Shown here one piece after another: positions 62,279 to 64,000 of a stretch of 64,000 nucleotides of DNA. Made by a program: the position numbers and the translations under genes. Position 1 is the first letter of the stretch. The number at the start of each line of letters is the position of its first letter. Source of the stretch: Numida meleagris (lineage: Eukaryota > Chordata > Aves > Galliformes > Numididae); NCBI RefSeq assembly GCF_002078875.1, contig NC_034412.1:31177065-31241064 (forward strand), written 5' to 3'. The notes beneath the pieces are model-generated. The model was not told the origin of the DNA, searched no databases, and was given only the letters and a program-made list of their open reading frames with translations.

Positions 62279-63996
62279 TCACTCAAGTCTATCCAGTCTT
62301 TCAGTTACCTTTACAATGGCTGAAACATAAACTTGCAGAGGGGTTAAATGCAGCTCAAAGTCATGGAGCCTGAAAATCGGTTCACCCATAGGGGGTCTTC
62401 TTTCCCATCTGCCATACATGGCTGCTAGTGTACCGGCATACCTTTCTGGTGCAGTTCTTGTGAATGTACGCCACATGTCTGGTGTACACCTGACTCTCTC
62501 AGGATCATGCTCCTGGTTTGGATCATCAGGAATGAATGCAGGGTCATGTAACATTTCCACCACAGCACATTCTCTCAAATAATGGATGCCTTTTTCCATA
62601 GTAGTCCATTTCTTTGCCTCAGGCATCAGATCGTTTTTGAAGGGGTATTTTTCCTTCACAGCTAATAGCATCTGCTTCCAAAGGGTGAAGGACCCATCCT
62701 GGCATCTACTGGTATCTCTGTCAGTTGCTGAGTCTCTGGCAATACTTCCTAGCTGGCGGGCTTCTGTACTGTCTAGCAGTGCACTGTTGGCCCCACTGTC
62801 CCAGCATCAAAGTAACCGGGTGACAATGCGTTCACCTGGGTGCCATGTAAAGTCTTTTCTCAAGACCTGAAGTTCAGTCATTTTCAGAGGTCGAGTAGAA
62901 AAGGTTTCATTGTCTCTTTCAGTTGTTGTTGCCCTGGTGGGTGTTGGTGACCGGAATCTTGTTGAGGGCCCCTCCCCTCGACTTTGGGGTGGCTCCCCTG
63001 GACCTTCTTGCTTTGCTTTCTCCTGTTCTGGAGGAAGTGACATTCGTTTCACCTTCTGTCCTCTTACAGGGGCAACTGACATCAGTTGTGGTGCCTCCTG
63101 TGATTGATCAAGCTGGTCATTTTCCATGCTCTGTCTCTCAATCTTGGCTTGGACCAACTTTTCTGTTATGGCATGAAAGTTGGATTGGAGGGCGTCTCGC
63201 TCGGATTGAAGACAGTCGAGCTTGGATTGTAGACTGTGTGGTTTGGATTGGAGAGAGTCTTGCTGAGGTTGTCTTGTTCTGTTTGGAGACTGTTAAGCTT
63301 GGATTGTAAAATGTCCCACTCATTTTGGAAGGTGTCTCGCTTATTTTGAAAGGTGTCCCATTTCGACTGGAAGGTGTTTTCCTGAGATCGGAGATTTTTC
63401 CTCTCAGCTCAGAGATCTTCCTTTTCAGTTTGGAGATTTTCTTTCTCAGCTTGGAGACACTCTTGCCAGATTCGGAGATTCCTTTTTTTGATTAGGAGAT
63501 TCCCCCTCTCAGCTCGGACCCACTCCTGGAAACTCTGCATGTCAGCTTGGAGACTCTCTTGCTCATTCAGCACTTCCTGATGGAGACCCTCCCTTTCATT
63601 TTGGAAACTCTCTCTCTCAGCTTGGAAACAATCTATTTTGATTTGGAGAGTGTGTATTTTGGTTTGGAGACTCTGTCTCTCATTTTCAAACTGTCTCTCC
63701 CTCTCTGGGATAGTATTGAATAAGGCCTGATAAGCATGAGCTAGGCCCCAAATGATTTGCGCCTCTTCAGATTCGCCAGAGCTGTCACATCCCTGTCTCA
63801 AATATTTGCTTAGGCTCTCAGGATCTTCCAGGTGTTTAGGAGTAAAGTTCCATGACACCGGAGATGCCCATCTCTCTAAGGTGTTTCCCAAGTCTCTCCA
63901 CACTCCCTGCCTCTCAGTATTCTCTGGCTTTAGAGAAAGCTTCCTCAAAATATAGATACTGAGTGAAATGAGTAAAATGGTGAGTAGTGCATTCAA
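62279..63996 (-). pseudogene. Decayed retroviral gag-like gene with long coiled coil
   Basis: The gene starts at the ATG at 63996. Residues about 3-17 are strongly hydrophobic (LLTILLISLSIYIL), resembling a signal anchor. Residues about 95-195 form a heptad coiled coil rich in LQxE/FQxE steps. A TGA at 63411-63409 ends the first open stretch (195 codons), but the coiled coil continues in the same frame. A frameshift near 63250-63275 moves it to the frame open from 63157, which holds a basic, proline-rich segment (VRGQKVKRMSLPPEQ). A second in-frame TGA lies at 62809-62807, and the frame reopens to 62279 with WRTFTRTAPERYAGTLAAMY and similar gag-like sequence. Total length is about 560-570 codons. 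Two stops and a frameshift make it a pseudogene. It has no zinc knuckle, protease or reverse transcriptase. Confidence 0.75.
63180..63700 (-). repeat. Degenerate 21-bp tandem array encoding the heptad coiled coil
   Basis: On the + strand the words ttggaga, ttggaaa or ttggatt recur with spacing mostly of 21 bp (at times 12 or 33) over about 500 bp. Translated on the minus strand, each unit gives one heptad beginning LQ or FQ. Confidence 0.85.
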
Positions 63997-64000
63997 GGAG

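Larger units (their letters stand above)
62236..64000 (-). mobile_element. Endogenous retrovirus fragment carrying a gag-like gene (ENS-1/ERNI-like)
   Basis: A minus-strand block much more GC-rich than the preceding 60 kb, carrying one decayed long gene (next entry). Its 5' part, including the 5' LTR and leader, lies beyond the right edge. Its 3' end is joined near 62235 to a hAT transposon with no pol, env or 3' LTR in between, so it is truncated. The family call rests on the gene's coiled-coil layout and total length, which recall the chicken ENS-1/ERNI elements (a gag-like gene expressed in early embryos and embryonic stem cells). This is recognition by eye, not a database match. Confidence 0.65.

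Noticed and set aside
62586..63309. Open + strand frames up to 128 codons
   Set aside because: They are antisense to the retroviral gag-like gene, whose minus-strand frames carry the coiled coil and gag-like sequence.
63180..63700. Regularly spaced repeats considered as a CRISPR array
   Set aside because: Units are 21 bp with no unique spacers, translate as heptads, and the genome is vertebrate.

Overview
The window reads as intergenic or deep intronic DNA from a bird, most likely a galliform such as chicken. It is AT-rich and carries many fragments of the avian LINE CR1, whose copies end in the characteristic short tandem repeat (ATTCTATG type). It also holds mariner elements of the type known from chicken as Galluhop, avian-type solo LTRs, and a retroviral gag-like gene resembling the chicken ENS-1/ERNI family. 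I found no intact host protein-coding gene, rRNA, tRNA or CRISPR array. The protein-coding signal comes almost entirely from decayed mobile elements.

Layout. 1-9.6 kb: a solo LTR with a 5-bp target duplication (881-1386), a long + strand CR1 with remnants of the reverse-transcriptase end (about 2025-3068), then about 6.5 kb of unique AT-rich DNA. 9.6-32.4 kb: four mariner copies. Three are about 520-545 bp and appear to share one internal deletion (9607, 18701, 21660). One is about 1.3 kb and nearly full length (31109). CR1 fragments lie between them. 32.4-41.7 kb: a solo LTR of alpharetrovirus/ERVK-like design with a 6-bp duplication (32689-33045), several CR1 tails, an older CR1 (about 38.4-38.8 kb), and a CR1 split by an 809-bp solo LTR with a perfect 5-bp duplication (40539-41347). 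41.7-61.6 kb: mostly unique sequence with a mariner 3' end, one CR1, low-complexity tracts, stretches that look like candidate conserved non-coding elements, and two weak exon-like segments. 61.6-64 kb: the 5' end of a hAT/Charlie-like DNA transposon with a BED-finger remnant, joined directly to the 3' side of a minus-strand retroviral gag-like gene whose start lies 4 bases from the right edge of the window.

The genes here do not work together as a pathway. The region is best read as a record of successive insertions: old CR1, then younger CR1 and mariner, then LTR elements, one of which sits inside a CR1. The most unusual item is the coiled-coil gag-like gene at the right end, whose heptad repeat is visible in the DNA as a degenerate 21-bp tandem array. 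All family names come from recognition by eye. None was checked against a database.
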